Source of the DNA: Phycisphaerales bacterium
GTDB taxonomy: Bacteria; Planctomycetota; Phycisphaerae; UBA1845
Reading direction: 5' to 3'
Length of the DNA: 64,000 nt
Assembly (NCBI GenBank): GCA_013140575.1
Contig: JABFSN010000168.1
Span: 1-64,000, forward strand
Under the pieces are notes generated by a model, which was given only the letters and a program-made list of their open reading frames with translations, was not told where the DNA came from and ran no database searches. The stretch's first letter is position 1, and each line of letters starts with the position of its first letter. Shown here one piece after another: positions 7,934 through 17,282 of the stretch. A program made the position numbers and the translations under genes.

Positions 7934-8443
7934 ATGCCGGCGGGTGAACACAAGCGACAGCAGGTCTCGACGGTCTCGTGCGCGGTAGTGACGGTCAGTG
8001 ACACGCGCACGGAGGCGGACGACGCGAGCGGGGCGCTCATCCGCGAATTGTTGACCGAGGCCGGCCATCGCGTTCGTCTTTCCGTCATCGTGCGCGACGA
8101 CCCGGAACGAATTCGCGAGGTATTGACCGGCGTGCGCGACGATCCGTCGTGCGAGGCCGTGCTGATGACCGGCGGCACCGGGTTAGCGCCGCGGGACGTG
8201 ACCCACGAAGTTGTGTCGGGATTGCTGGACAAGCGATTGGATGGTTTCGGCGAGTTGTTTCGCGGGTTCAGCTTCGCCGAAATCGGGCCGGCGGCGATGT
8301 TGTCCCGCGCCGTGGCGGGGGTGATGGGATCGACGGTGGTTTTCGCCATGCCGGGATCGACCGCCGCGGTACGACTGGCCATGGAACGGCTGGTCCTGCC
8401 CGAATTGCCGCATGTTGTTTACCTGTTGTCCGGCAAGCAATGA
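7934..8443 (+). CDS. moaB: Molybdenum cofactor biosynthesis protein MoaB/MogA family
   Basis: The 169-residue protein carries the MoCF-binding fold signature: CAVVTVSDTRTEADDASG at the N-terminus, MTGGTGLAPRDVT in the middle and FAMPGSTAAVRLAME near the end. Family members adenylylate molybdopterin (MogA) or are MoaB-like homologues. The size and lack of extra domains fit MoaB. It starts 37 bp after the release-factor-like gene on the same strand. No other molybdopterin genes are in the window. Confidence 0.9.
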   Translation: MPAGEHKRQQVSTVSCAVVTVSDTRTEADDASGALIRELLTEAGHRVRLSVIVRDDPERIREVLTGVRDDPSCEAVLMTGGTGLAPRDVTHEVVSGLLDKRLDGFGELFRGFSFAEIGPAAMLSRAVAGVMGSTVVFAMPGSTAAVRLAMERLVLPELPHVVYLLSGKQ

Positions 8444-8517
8444 CAGCCCGGTGACGTCGTCGAACCGACGTCGCACCGTTTCAGTCCGCCGTTGATTCAG
8501 GTCGATATCCGCGATTG

Positions 8518-8757
8518 ATGAACACGGACGACGCAACGATCGATCAGCCGGACGAAACCAACGGTGTCGATGCCGCGGCGAGACGCGGGCCGCGACCGTG
8601 GCTGGGCGTCCGTTTCGATTGCTGCAACGTCTACATCCGCGTCTACCGGAACCGCGACGGCACCGCGTACGCCGGTCGGTGCCCCTCCTGCGGCCGGGCG
8701 ATTCACGTTCCCGTCGGTCCCGACGGCTGCAGCTCCCGTTTTTTCATCGCGTCGTGA
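8518..8757 (+). CDS. Small conserved Cys-rich protein, unknown function
   Basis: The 79-residue protein has an acidic variable N-terminus and then a compact domain with C35-C36 and C55-x2-C58 (GRCPSCGR), suggesting a zinc ribbon. The segment RPWLGVRFDCCNVY..IYRN-like (here VYIRVYRNRDGTAY) and the ending SSRFF match small proteins I associate with Planctomycetes. ATG 8518 is chosen over an overlapping TTG at 8515. No function is assigned. Confidence 0.7.
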   Translation: MNTDDATIDQPDETNGVDAAARRGPRPWLGVRFDCCNVYIRVYRNRDGTAYAGRCPSCGRAIHVPVGPDGCSSRFFIAS

Positions 8758-8884
8758 TCTGGCCTCCGCCCCTTCGTTCTGGTACGATGGCCGCGCAGGG
8801 GTTTGGGTGACGCGGAGTTCCGGGTTTCATCGAATGTGATCGGGTGCGGCGACCTGACGAGGCCGGTATCAGGGGGATATGACG

Positions 8885-11800
8885 ATGCGCTTATCAATCG
8901 CGAAGTGGAATGTGAAAACGGCGGCGGGGTTGGCGGCGATGGTCGCGGCGGTGTGGTGCGCGTCGCACGGGCACGCGGAGACGTGCACGCCGGGCGGGCT
9001 GCCCGACATGGTGGAGCCGGCGACGATCGCGGGGGTGGATTGGAACGTCCTGTACACCAACGATTCGTTTCTGGATTGCAGCGAGGCGGGCGATTATTTC
9101 TCGACCGCCTGGGCGGACAAGATCGGGGGGATCATCACGGGGGCGGCCGACCGGCAGACCAACGACTGGAATTTCGACTCGCCGTGGTTCACCGGTCTGC
9201 CGGATGTCGATCTGGTCGTCTTCGATTCATTCGACACCGGGACCAACAACACAACTTGTGTAACGCTGGACGCGCCCAAGATGCGCTGCGCGTCGGACCG
9301 CTCGCTGCGCTGGGTCATTTCGCACGAGATGTTCCACGGCATTCAGCGGCGTTATGAAGTCAACGGCGGGCTGGACGGTGGCCTCGGTTTCGGCTCGTGG
9401 TACACCGAGGGCACGGCCCGCTGCCTCGATGACCGTTACGACAACGAACTGGACGGCAACGGCCCGTACATTACGGATTCCAACCGGTTGATGGGGTCGG
9501 ACGACGCCGATCTGGGCCCCTATCGCGACCTGTCGCTGACGCAGTTGTCGTATCGCGGCTGCCTGTTCTGGGGCTACTGCTGTGAACAACTCGGGTCGGT
9601 GAACGTCGAGCCGGACAGCGGAATCGATTTCATTCGCACGCTGTGGGAAAACACCGAGGCCGACCTTATTGACTCGGGCAGCAAGGACGCGATCGGTTCC
9701 ATGCGGCGCACGGTCGAGGAGGAAAGCGGGCGTCCGCTGGACACGTTCTTCCAAGATTACACCATCTGCCTGTACGCGCGGGAATTCGACGCCACGGCGC
9801 TGCCCAATCCGTCACGGTACGCGTTCGTTGATGAAAACGCGGGGAACGCGGGGGACGGTCCGTTGGACAACATGGTGCGGAGCTTCACGCACGACGGCAA
9901 CCTGATGATTCCGCAGTCGGTATTGGGGGCGACGGTGAAATCGTACGGGCAGCGGATCGGGGAGGTGACGTTCGCTGGTCCGCCGATCACGGGCGTGCCC
10001 TGTCGCGTCGTCGGCGTGCGAGGCACGTCGGATCAGGACATGGGCTGGTCGGTGGTGGCGGTGAAGAACGACGACGGCGCTGCGCCCGAGGAGGCGATTT
10101 CGCTTTCCAAGCAGCAGGGCAAGGAATACGCACGGGCGTTTCTGCTGAACCCGTTCAGCCCGCTGACCCGGCTGGGGCTGATCTTCACCGGCTTCGGTGA
10201 AGACGCCTCGTTCAATTACACGGTGGACACGGGACCGGCGACCATCAGCATCATCCGCCCGACGTTCACGCGGCCGGCGTATCCCGGTCCGGCGAACAAT
10301 CCCGGGCGGATGCTGGTGCGGGTGTACGTAGACGGTCCGGACAATTTGAAACCGTCGGACGTGGTCGGTCAGGTGTCCATACTGGGTTTACGCAAGGAGG
10401 ATTTCAGCGTCACCATCGGCGCGGCCAATGCCCCCATCGTGACGGCGGGCTACGTGGGTGGCGAATACTGGCTGGTGGTGGACGCGCCGAATCAGGCGGC
10501 GGACGGATTGTACGACGTGACGGTGCGGCTGTGCCCGGACGCGCCCAACGGTCCGTCGGACAGCGAGGACAACGCCGTGGTGTACGCCGACATCACGTTG
10601 AATCACGTGCTGGTGATCGACCGTTCGGGCAGCATGGGGGAGCCGGAAGACGGTCCGATCAACAAACTTGACGCGGCCAAGAACGCGGCGTCGCTGTATG
10701 TCGACGCGGTGAAGGACAGCGATCGCATCGCGGTGGTACGTTTCAGCGGAAACGACATGGAATGCGACGACGACGCCAACACGTCGGTGGGACTGGGGTT
10801 GGCCAACGCGGGTCAGCGAACCAACGCCCGGAACGCGGTCACGGGTCTGACGCCCAGCGGCTGGACGTCGATCGGCGACGGGTTGTGGAAGGCGCAGGAT
10901 GTGCTCGACGGGTTCGGGCTGACGGACATGGACGTGAAGCAGATCGTGCTGTTGTCGGACGGCGAGGAGAACGAGGCCCGGTTCTGGGCCAAGACCGGTG
11001 CGGTCAATTGCGGCGCGGGAAACACGCTGGACGACCGCGTGGACAACCGCATCGTGCCGACCGACACCGTGGTGAACAGCATCGCGTTCGGTCCGGAATC
11101 GAACCAGGCGCTGATGCAGGACATCGCCACGCAGACGCAAGGTGACTATTCGTACATCGAGGTGACTGACGCCGGGGCGATCGAGCCGGGAACCTCGGGC
11201 GGCGGCGCGCTTTCCATGATCAGCGAATTGGCCGACGACTACATGAAGAAGCTCCAGAAGGCGGGCGGACTGGAACGGATATTCTTCGAATCCGGGATGG
11301 CCGACGGCGGCGTGGGCACGACCGTCATTATTCCCGTGGAGGAAGGCGGCGTGGACGAGGCGGAGTTTTTCGTCAATTGGCCGGTGTCGGCGGGCGCGGT
11401 CACGGTGGAGCTGCGCAATCCGGGCGGCGTGCTGGTCACGGCCGCGCAGGCGACCATCTACTCGACGCCCACGCACACGGTGTTCCACATGAACGCGGTG
11501 CTGGGCACGGGATCGTGGCGCGTGGACATCAAGCCGGCCAACGATTCGGAGTTCATCGTCGGTCTGCTCGGGAAGCAGAAGGACGGTCCGGCGCTCGTGG
11601 CCGACGTGGTGCAAGTGCAGACCGGCGGACTGCAGGGCATCCCGAATTTTGGCAAGTTTGAGCGTGGCGTGCCGGTGGTGATCATTGCCGTGCTGACCAC
11701 GAACCGCGGCGGCATCGCGGGCGCCAATGTTGAGGCCACCGTGCGCCGACCCGACGGTACGCAGGCGTGCGGCGTGCTGGTCCTGCGGGACGACGGCACG

Positions 11801-13264
11801 CAAGGCGACGGCGAGGCGGACGACGGCATCTACGCGGCCGTTTTCACGGACACGGGTCAGGCCGGGTCGGATCGGGGCGTGATCAACGACGACCCGGGGA
11901 ACACCAGCCCGGGCGGAACGGTGGGCACCTATCGCGTCGATATCATCGCCGATGGAAGTACGAGCCAGGGGGACACGTTCGGCCGATCGGCCAGGGCCTA
12001 TTTTCATATTTACGAGACGCCGCGCAACGACGAGGACGAGGACGGTCTGCCGGATACGTGGGAGAAGTATTACGGCACGAATCTGACGGTGAACGACGCG
12101 TCGAAGGACCCGGACGACGACGGTCTGAAGCACATCGAGGAATTCAAGCACGGCACCGATCCGTTCGATCAGGACACGGACGACGGTGGAGAATCGGACG
12201 GGTCGGAAGTGATGGGCGGGCGGTGTCCGCTTGATCCGGGCGACGATCTGCTGCCCTGTCCGGAGGATGTGGGCGTCATCGCCGACACCGGCGATCTGGA
12301 CGAGGGTGTGCTGATCCCGCTGGCCAACCTGCTGTACTTCCCGGTGCATCCGTCGTACGAGTTCATGCGCATCTTCCGGTCCGATCAAAACAGTCCGGCG
12401 AATTTCGTCATGGTCGCGCAGTTGCCCATCAACGGGCCGCAGGACGGCACGCACTACGACATGAACCTGATCGACGGCCGAACCTATTTCTACAAGTTCC
12501 AGGCCGTGGGCATTAAGGGCGCGACCAGTTGCAAATCGAACATCGTCCGCGCGAAAGCCTATGCCCATCCGGTGGCGCCCGCGGGCTGGCTGCAGCTCAA
12601 CAGCGGGGCCGAGCGTACCGACCGGGCGGCCGCGCTCGTAGCGCTGAATCTGGCGACGGGGGCGGGATGGTATCGGATCAAGAATGGGCCGTTTCTGGCG
12701 GTCGACCCGTTCCTACCCGTGCCGGAATCGCCGTATTTGAACTGGAATCTCGCGCTGCCGCCGCCGGGCGGACTGGCCCGGGTGTTCGTGCAGTATAAGG
12801 ACACGGCGACGGGCCGAACGTCGGAAGTGTTTGAAGAGACGATTGTCTACGATCCCAACGGTAATTTCGACGGTGCGGGGTTGCCCAATTTCCTCGATGC
12901 GGATGACGACAACGACGGCGTGTCGGATTCGGACGAGATCTTCATTTACCACACGGACGCCTACAAGGTGGACACCGACGAGGACGGCCGGTCGGACGGG
13001 TTCGAGGCCAACAACGGCTGTCTGAATGCCCGGAATCCGGACACCGACGGCGACGGGATTCTCGACGGGGCCGACGATCTTCCCGCGGGCGACGATCTCG
13101 ACGGCGACGGGATGGGCACGGTGCTCGACTACGGCAAGTTCCAGATGTGTTTCACGGGTCCGGGCGGCGGGCCGGTGTCGCCGGGCTGCGGCTGCGCCGA
13201 TTTCGACGGCGACGACGACGTGGACCTCGACGACTGGGAGGCGTACGTGAACGAAGGAGGTTAG
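8885..13264 (+). CDS. Giant secreted metallopeptidase-VWA protein with TSP3 and dockerin-like C-terminus (CLCA-like)
   Basis: Counting residues from the in-frame ATG at 8879: a signal peptide covers about 1-33. A gluzincin-like HEMFH motif lies at 149-153, with a candidate third ligand E177 in SWYTEG. A VWA domain spans about 577-770 with MIDAS DRSGS at 581-585. A beta-sandwich follows that ends LRDDGTQGDGEADDGIY, then an FN3-like segment near 1130-1225. Thrombospondin-3-type DxDxDG repeats and a dockerin-like CGCADFDGDDDVDLDDWE end the protein. Metallopeptidase, VWA and the DDG..DGIY beta-domain are the elements of animal CLCA proteins. ATG 8885 is preferred because AGGGGG at 8871-8876 is 8 bases upstream of it. 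A surface adhesion or processing role is inferred. Confidence 0.85.
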   Translation: MRLSIAKWNVKTAAGLAAMVAAVWCASHGHAETCTPGGLPDMVEPATIAGVDWNVLYTNDSFLDCSEAGDYFSTAWADKIGGIITGAADRQTNDWNFDSPWFTGLPDVDLVVFDSFDTGTNNTTCVTLDAPKMRCASDRSLRWVISHEMFHGIQRRYEVNGGLDGGLGFGSWYTEGTARCLDDRYDNELDGNGPYITDSNRLMGSDDADLGPYRDLSLTQLSYRGCLFWGYCCEQLGSVNVEPDSGIDFIRTLWENTEADLIDSGSKDAIGSMRRTVEEESGRPLDTFFQDYTICLYAREFDATALPNPSRYAFVDENAGNAGDGPLDNMVRSFTHDGNLMIPQSVLGATVKSYGQRIGEVTFAGPPITGVPCRVVGVRGTSDQDMGWSVVAVKNDDGAAPEEAISLSKQQGKEYARAFLLNPFSPLTRLGLIFTGFGEDASFNYTVDTGPATISIIRPTFTRPAYPGPANNPGRMLVRVYVDGPDNLKPSDVVGQVSILGLRKEDFSVTIGAANAPIVTAGYVGGEYWLVVDAPNQAADGLYDVTVRLCPDAPNGPSDSEDNAVVYADITLNHVLVIDRSGSMGEPEDGPINKLDAAKNAASLYVDAVKDSDRIAVVRFSGNDMECDDDANTSVGLGLANAGQRTNARNAVTGLTPSGWTSIGDGLWKAQDVLDGFGLTDMDVKQIVLLSDGEENEARFWAKTGAVNCGAGNTLDDRVDNRIVPTDTVVNSIAFGPESNQALMQDIATQTQGDYSYIEVTDAGAIEPGTSGGGALSMISELADDYMKKLQKAGGLERIFFESGMADGGVGTTVIIPVEEGGVDEAEFFVNWPVSAGAVTVELRNPGGVLVTAAQATIYSTPTHTVFHMNAVLGTGSWRVDIKPANDSEFIVGLLGKQKDGPALVADVVQVQTGGLQGIPNFGKFERGVPVVIIAVLTTNRGGIAGANVEATVRRPDGTQACGVLVLRDDGTQGDGEADDGIYAAVFTDTGQAGSDRGVINDDPGNTSPGGTVGTYRVDIIADGSTSQGDTFGRSARAYFHIYETPRNDEDEDGLPDTWEKYYGTNLTVNDASKDPDDDGLKHIEEFKHGTDPFDQDTDDGGESDGSEVMGGRCPLDPGDDLLPCPEDVGVIADTGDLDEGVLIPLANLLYFPVHPSYEFMRIFRSDQNSPANFVMVAQLPINGPQDGTHYDMNLIDGRTYFYKFQAVGIKGATSCKSNIVRAKAYAHPVAPAGWLQLNSGAERTDRAAALVALNLATGAGWYRIKNGPFLAVDPFLPVPESPYLNWNLALPPPGGLARVFVQYKDTATGRTSEVFEETIVYDPNGNFDGAGLPNFLDADDDNDGVSDSDEIFIYHTDAYKVDTDEDGRSDGFEANNGCLNARNPDTDGDGILDGADDLPAGDDLDGDGMGTVLDYGKFQMCFTGPGGGPVSPGCGCADFDGDDDVDLDDWEAYVNEGG

Positions 13265-14058
13265 CGTCGCACGGCGTCGCGTCGCGCCGGCCGAACGATC
13301 ATGAGCATTCCCAGACCGACCAGCGCGAAAGTGGTCGGTTCGGGAACATAAAACGACAAACTCAAATTGCTCACGAATTGCTCTCGTGAACGAGTTCCGG
13401 CGACGCCATCGCCCGCCATCGACGTCGTGAGTCGAAGCAGATCACCCTCCGAAGCTACGAGGGCGATCGGAATTCCTGGCATACCCGGTCGGTCGAAATC
13501 TCGAACCACTTCGCCGCGCGTGACGTTTTCCAGCACGGCATGGTACGAACCATTAAACGCCGGCGATTTGTTCACCAAGAAGTAGTAGGACCAAAAGACC
13601 TCGCCCGAGGGAGACGAGAACTCGATGACCGAAGCCACCGTCGCCTCGGCCATTCCGCCGGGGCTGCTGCTCACCGGCCTGGAAGGCCAGTAAACCGCCG
13701 CAACCGCGACTTGGAGCCTCAATACGTCGCGACGGTGGAAATAGCCGGGTACGTTGCGATATTCATCAAACCTCGAAACCCCTCCCGCAAAAGTCGTTAG
13801 GCTCCCCTCGTAGGTTTCCGGCTCAATCTCAGCTCCCGCATAAACGTGTGAATCGTGCGGATCGCTATTGGTGATACTGGCAAACAACGGTGGTGAGCCG
13901 TCGAACAACTGAATCGCGCCGGTGGCGAGAACGTCGTGACGGGTGACGTTGAACACAGGTGCCGCGGGTGAGTAACCCGACAGGGAATCGCCGTTCGCGA
14001 CTCCGGAAAGCCGGATGAGTCCGATGAACGCGGAAATCCGAACACATCGATGACACAT
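13261..14058 (-). CDS. PEP-CTERM sorting domain protein
   Basis: This secreted protein of about 265 residues ends with the sorting signal VPEPTTFALVGLGMLMIV followed by a basic tail RPARRDAVRR, the classic PEP-CTERM arrangement recognised by exosortase. The middle part (PAFNGSYHAVLENVTRG and similar) has no domain I can name. ATG 14058 gives a plausible signal peptide (VRISAFIGLIRLSG); a start at 14121 is also open. Its stop codon overlaps by 4 bases the stop of the convergent giant VWA gene. No exosortase gene is in the window. Confidence 0.8.
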   Translation of the reverse strand: MCHRCVRISAFIGLIRLSGVANGDSLSGYSPAAPVFNVTRHDVLATGAIQLFDGSPPLFASITNSDPHDSHVYAGAEIEPETYEGSLTTFAGGVSRFDEYRNVPGYFHRRDVLRLQVAVAAVYWPSRPVSSSPGGMAEATVASVIEFSSPSGEVFWSYYFLVNKSPAFNGSYHAVLENVTRGEVVRDFDRPGMPGIPIALVASEGDLLRLTTSMAGDGVAGTRSREQFVSNLSLSFYVPEPTTFALVGLGMLMIVRPARRDAVRR

Positions 14059-14210
14059 GGGGTTCAGACCCTTCTCCGAGTCGCAGGGCTTGGATGATGG
14101 CCGAACTTCGTTGCATGTCAACGGGGCGGCGATTCGGCGTTTAGGGTAGTCTGGTTGGCATTGCCGTCAACCAACCGGTGGGTTGCGCGGATCGGCGGCG
14201 CCGGCAAACG

Positions 14211-15851
14211 CTACACCGCGTCGCGGAGGAGGCCGAGGTCGGCGATGTCGTAGAAGCGTCGGGCCTGGGACAGGATGCCGCGGATTTCGGCGTTGTCGGG
14301 GAACAGGACGGCGGCCTTGGTCAGTTCGTCGAGCACGTCCTCGCGCTTCAGGCGGACGTCGTGGCGGAAGTTGCCGTCGTCGTCGAGAAAGATAGTGCGC
14401 ATCCATTCGATTTTGCGGATGGTGCGCAGTTGTGAATTGGGGATGGCGGCCAGTTGGAGTTCGCCGGCGCCGTAGGTGAAGTCCTCGAAATCGACCGTGG
14501 ATTCGTCGAGCAGGCCGGCCTGCACCACTTCGTTGTAGAAGACCGTGCCGGGCAGCGGCGTGACAATGGCGAAATTGGTGACCGCGAGTTTCAGGCCGCG
14601 GGCGTATTCGACGGTCTTGTGCACTTCATCCAGGGTTTCGCCGGGGAAGCCGATCATGAAGAAGCCGCGGACCTCGATGCCCAGCTCCTTGGCGCGGGCG
14701 ACGATGGGCGGGGCCATTTTGATGTAGTTCGGTTTGCGGACGGCTCGTAGCCGGGCGCTGTTGGCGCTTTCCACGGCGATGGTGAAACTGACGCAGCCGC
14801 TCGCCTTCATTTTTTCGAGAAGATCGACGCTTAAAAAGTTCACGCCGAGACCGTTCGGCGCTTCCCACGTGATCGGAATCTTGCGTTCCACGATGCCGTC
14901 GAAGATGACGGCGGCACGGTCCATGTCGGCCGTGAAGTTGTCGTCCTGAAAGGCGATGTGCTCGACGCCGTAGGTTTCGACGAGGTGTTCGATTTCGGCG
15001 AGCACGTTTTCGGCGCTGCGCGTGCGGTAGGCCTTGCCCCAGGTGACGTTCTTGGCGCAGTAGGTGCACTGGAACGGGCAGCCGCGGGAGGTGGTCATCT
15101 GCGCGGCGCGTTTGCGGCGTTCGCCGTCGAGGCGGATGCCCTGCGGCTCGCCGATGGTGAAATAGAGATTCATGTCCACCATGTGCCGGGCGGGGAACGG
15201 GACCACGTCGAGGTTTTCGATCCAGCGGGCCACGGGCTGGTGCACGACGCGTCCGCCCTGTCGATAACAAATGGCATCGACGGAAGTCGTTTCGCGTTGA
15301 CGGTTCAAGGCTTCCAGCAGGCCGGCGATGATGTTTTCGCCCTCGCCGATGACGCAGTAGTCGACGTTGGGATTCTGGGCCAACTGTTTGTAGAACGCCG
15401 ACACGTGCGGTCCGCCGGTGATGATGACGATTTCGGGATCGACCTCGCGGGCGATGGCCGCGATCTGCAACATGCGTTTTTCCTGCGTGGAGAACAGGCA
15501 GGAGATGCCGATGGCGTCGGGTCGGTAACGGACGATGCGTTCGCGGATTTGGTCGGGCGACAGACCGTAGACGACGCGGTCCTTGCCAATATCGACGATG
15601 GTGTCGTAACCCTCGCTGGCGCAGTCCACGATTTCGACCTCGTGACCGGCGCGTTCCAGCATGGACGCGACATAGCCGAGGCCGAGCGGGAACAACGCGG
15701 ACTGTCGCGACTGATATTTCGGGATGACCATGGGCGGGAACAGCAGCTGAACCCGCTTAACGGGTCGGCGCAGGCTGTCGGGATGCGGCGTCAGAATCGG
15801 TTCGGCCGAACAAACCGGCTGCGGTTGCAACCCCAAAACGGAAATCCCCAT
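14211..15851 (-). CDS. B12-binding radical SAM protein
   Basis: The 546-residue protein has an N-terminal cobalamin-binding Rossmann domain (LGLGYVASMLERAGHEVEIVD, then GISCLFSTQ and ITGGPHVSAF) and a radical SAM core with the [4Fe-4S] motif CPFQCTYC in a SRGCPFQCTYCAKN context. The later segments QDDNFTAD, SFTIAVESA and RGFFMIGFPGET are typical of the BchE/Elp3-like radical SAM fold. The substrate cannot be told. The gene stands alone between a PEP-CTERM gene and galE on the same strand, so the context gives no pathway. Confidence 0.9.
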   Translation of the reverse strand: MGISVLGLQPQPVCSAEPILTPHPDSLRRPVKRVQLLFPPMVIPKYQSRQSALFPLGLGYVASMLERAGHEVEIVDCASEGYDTIVDIGKDRVVYGLSPDQIRERIVRYRPDAIGISCLFSTQEKRMLQIAAIAREVDPEIVIITGGPHVSAFYKQLAQNPNVDYCVIGEGENIIAGLLEALNRQRETTSVDAICYRQGGRVVHQPVARWIENLDVVPFPARHMVDMNLYFTIGEPQGIRLDGERRKRAAQMTTSRGCPFQCTYCAKNVTWGKAYRTRSAENVLAEIEHLVETYGVEHIAFQDDNFTADMDRAAVIFDGIVERKIPITWEAPNGLGVNFLSVDLLEKMKASGCVSFTIAVESANSARLRAVRKPNYIKMAPPIVARAKELGIEVRGFFMIGFPGETLDEVHKTVEYARGLKLAVTNFAIVTPLPGTVFYNEVVQAGLLDESTVDFEDFTYGAGELQLAAIPNSQLRTIRKIEWMRTIFLDDDGNFRHDVRLKREDVLDELTKAAVLFPDNAEIRGILSQARRFYDIADLGLLRDAV

Positions 15852-16115
15852 GGTGATCGCACCCCCACAAAACGCCCGCCCTCGAGCGCGTCATATGTGA
15901 CTCAAGCGGTGCGCCACCCCCCGCGAAGGGGACTGCGTAGCCGCGGAACGCCCCCCGGGGCGCTCACCGGCGCCGCACCCAACCCCAATCAATTCTCGTA
16001 TCCCCGCTCCGGACCCGAACTTCCGGCGGTCGTCGGCGCTGTGTGCGCCGGGCCGCGACGATTACCACGATGATAGTAGTGGGTATCAGGAAATACAAGC
16101 AGTTAGGTGTGATTT

Positions 16116-17105
16116 CTACCCGGCCGGATAACCGTCGGGGTGGGTCTGATGCCACGTCCATGCGGTTTCGATAATTGGCCGAATGTCGGCGAAACGGGGC
16201 GTCCAATCCAATTCACGCTTGATTTTAGAGGCGTCGGCGTAAAGCCGCGGCGGGTCGCCGGGCCGTCGGGGTGCGTCGACCGACGGAATGGGGTGGCCCG
16301 TCGCGTCACGAGCGGCGGCGATGACTTCCCGGACGCTGGTGCCCCGGCCCGTACCGACGTTGTAGGCGCGAAACGTGCTGGCCGGTTGCGATTCGATCGC
16401 CCGCACGTGGGCGTCGGCCAGGTCCTCGACGTGCACGTAGTCGCGGATGCAGGTGCCGTCGGACGTGGGGTAGTCAGTTCCGAAGACGCGGACCGATTCG
16501 CGACGGCCGAGGGCGACCTGCAGGACGATGGGGACCAGGTGGATTTCGGGGTCGTGATCCTCGCCAAGGGTTCCATCGGTTGCAGCGCCGGAGGCGTTGA
16601 AGTAGCGCAAGGCGCAGCCGCCGAGGCCCCAAGCGTCGGCGGAGTCGCGCATGGCCCATTCGACGGCGAGTTTGGTTCGGCCGTAGGGGTTAATGGGTTG
16701 CTGGGGCGTGTCCTCGGTCAGGGGCATTTCGTCGGGCTGGCCGTAGGTGGCGCAGGTCGAACTGAACACCATGCGCTGGATGCCGGCGGCGTGCATCGCG
16801 TGCAGCAGGGCGACGGAGTTGGCGACATTGTTGCGATAGTATTTGAGCGGGTCACGAACCGATTCGCCGACGTCGAGATGGGCGGCGAAGTGCAGGACGG
16901 CGTCGAACCGGCCGGAGGAAAGCGTTTCGCGGAGGAGGGCCGGGTGGGCGAGGTCGCCGTGGATGAAACGGGCGCGAGGGTCGACGGCGGCGCGATGGCC
17001 TTGGGACAGGTTATCCAGGACGGTGGCGCGGTGGCCGGCGTTGCACAGGGCGCGAACGCAATGGCTGCCGACGTACCCGGCGCCGCCGGTAACGAGGATG
17101 TTCAT
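16116..17105 (-). CDS. galE: UDP-glucose 4-epimerase
   Basis: The 329-residue short-chain dehydrogenase-type epimerase interconverts UDP-glucose and UDP-galactose. It has the NAD-binding GGAGYVGSH at the N-terminus, a catalytic Ser/Thr in FSSTCATYG, the YGRTK catalytic Tyr-Lys, and the substrate-binding RYFNASGA and RDYVHVEDLADAH segments. ATG 17105 is chosen, giving MNILVTGGAGY. The length is normal for GalE. Upstream, 177 bp separate it from mnmE on the same strand. The 15852-16115 gap holds no gene. Confidence 0.95.
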   Translation of the reverse strand: MNILVTGGAGYVGSHCVRALCNAGHRATVLDNLSQGHRAAVDPRARFIHGDLAHPALLRETLSSGRFDAVLHFAAHLDVGESVRDPLKYYRNNVANSVALLHAMHAAGIQRMVFSSTCATYGQPDEMPLTEDTPQQPINPYGRTKLAVEWAMRDSADAWGLGGCALRYFNASGAATDGTLGEDHDPEIHLVPIVLQVALGRRESVRVFGTDYPTSDGTCIRDYVHVEDLADAHVRAIESQPASTFRAYNVGTGRGTSVREVIAAARDATGHPIPSVDAPRRPGDPPRLYADASKIKRELDWTPRFADIRPIIETAWTWHQTHPDGYPAG

Positions 17106-17282
17106 GTGATTGGTTCCCACGGTTGACCCGGCGGTGCTGCTTCACCGGATGGGTCGCGACGGGGCATTGATACGGGAGGGATGGTGAAATCGCCAGTGGC
17201 GGCGCGAGCGGAATGGCAGGCAGGGTTTCCCGCAGCAGCGTTACGGGCTTGCGCGGGCCATGCCCACCGTGGGGCGGGGGTT

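Noticed and set aside
10388-12568. 726-codon minus-strand open frame inside the giant VWA gene
   Set aside because: It is a codon-bias shadow of the plus-strand gene, rich in Arg, His and Val, without RBS or domains.
15964-16206. 80-codon minus-strand frame with one hydrophobic segment downstream of galE
   Set aside because: It overlaps the 3' end of galE and has no RBS. The hydrophobic stretch alone is not enough.
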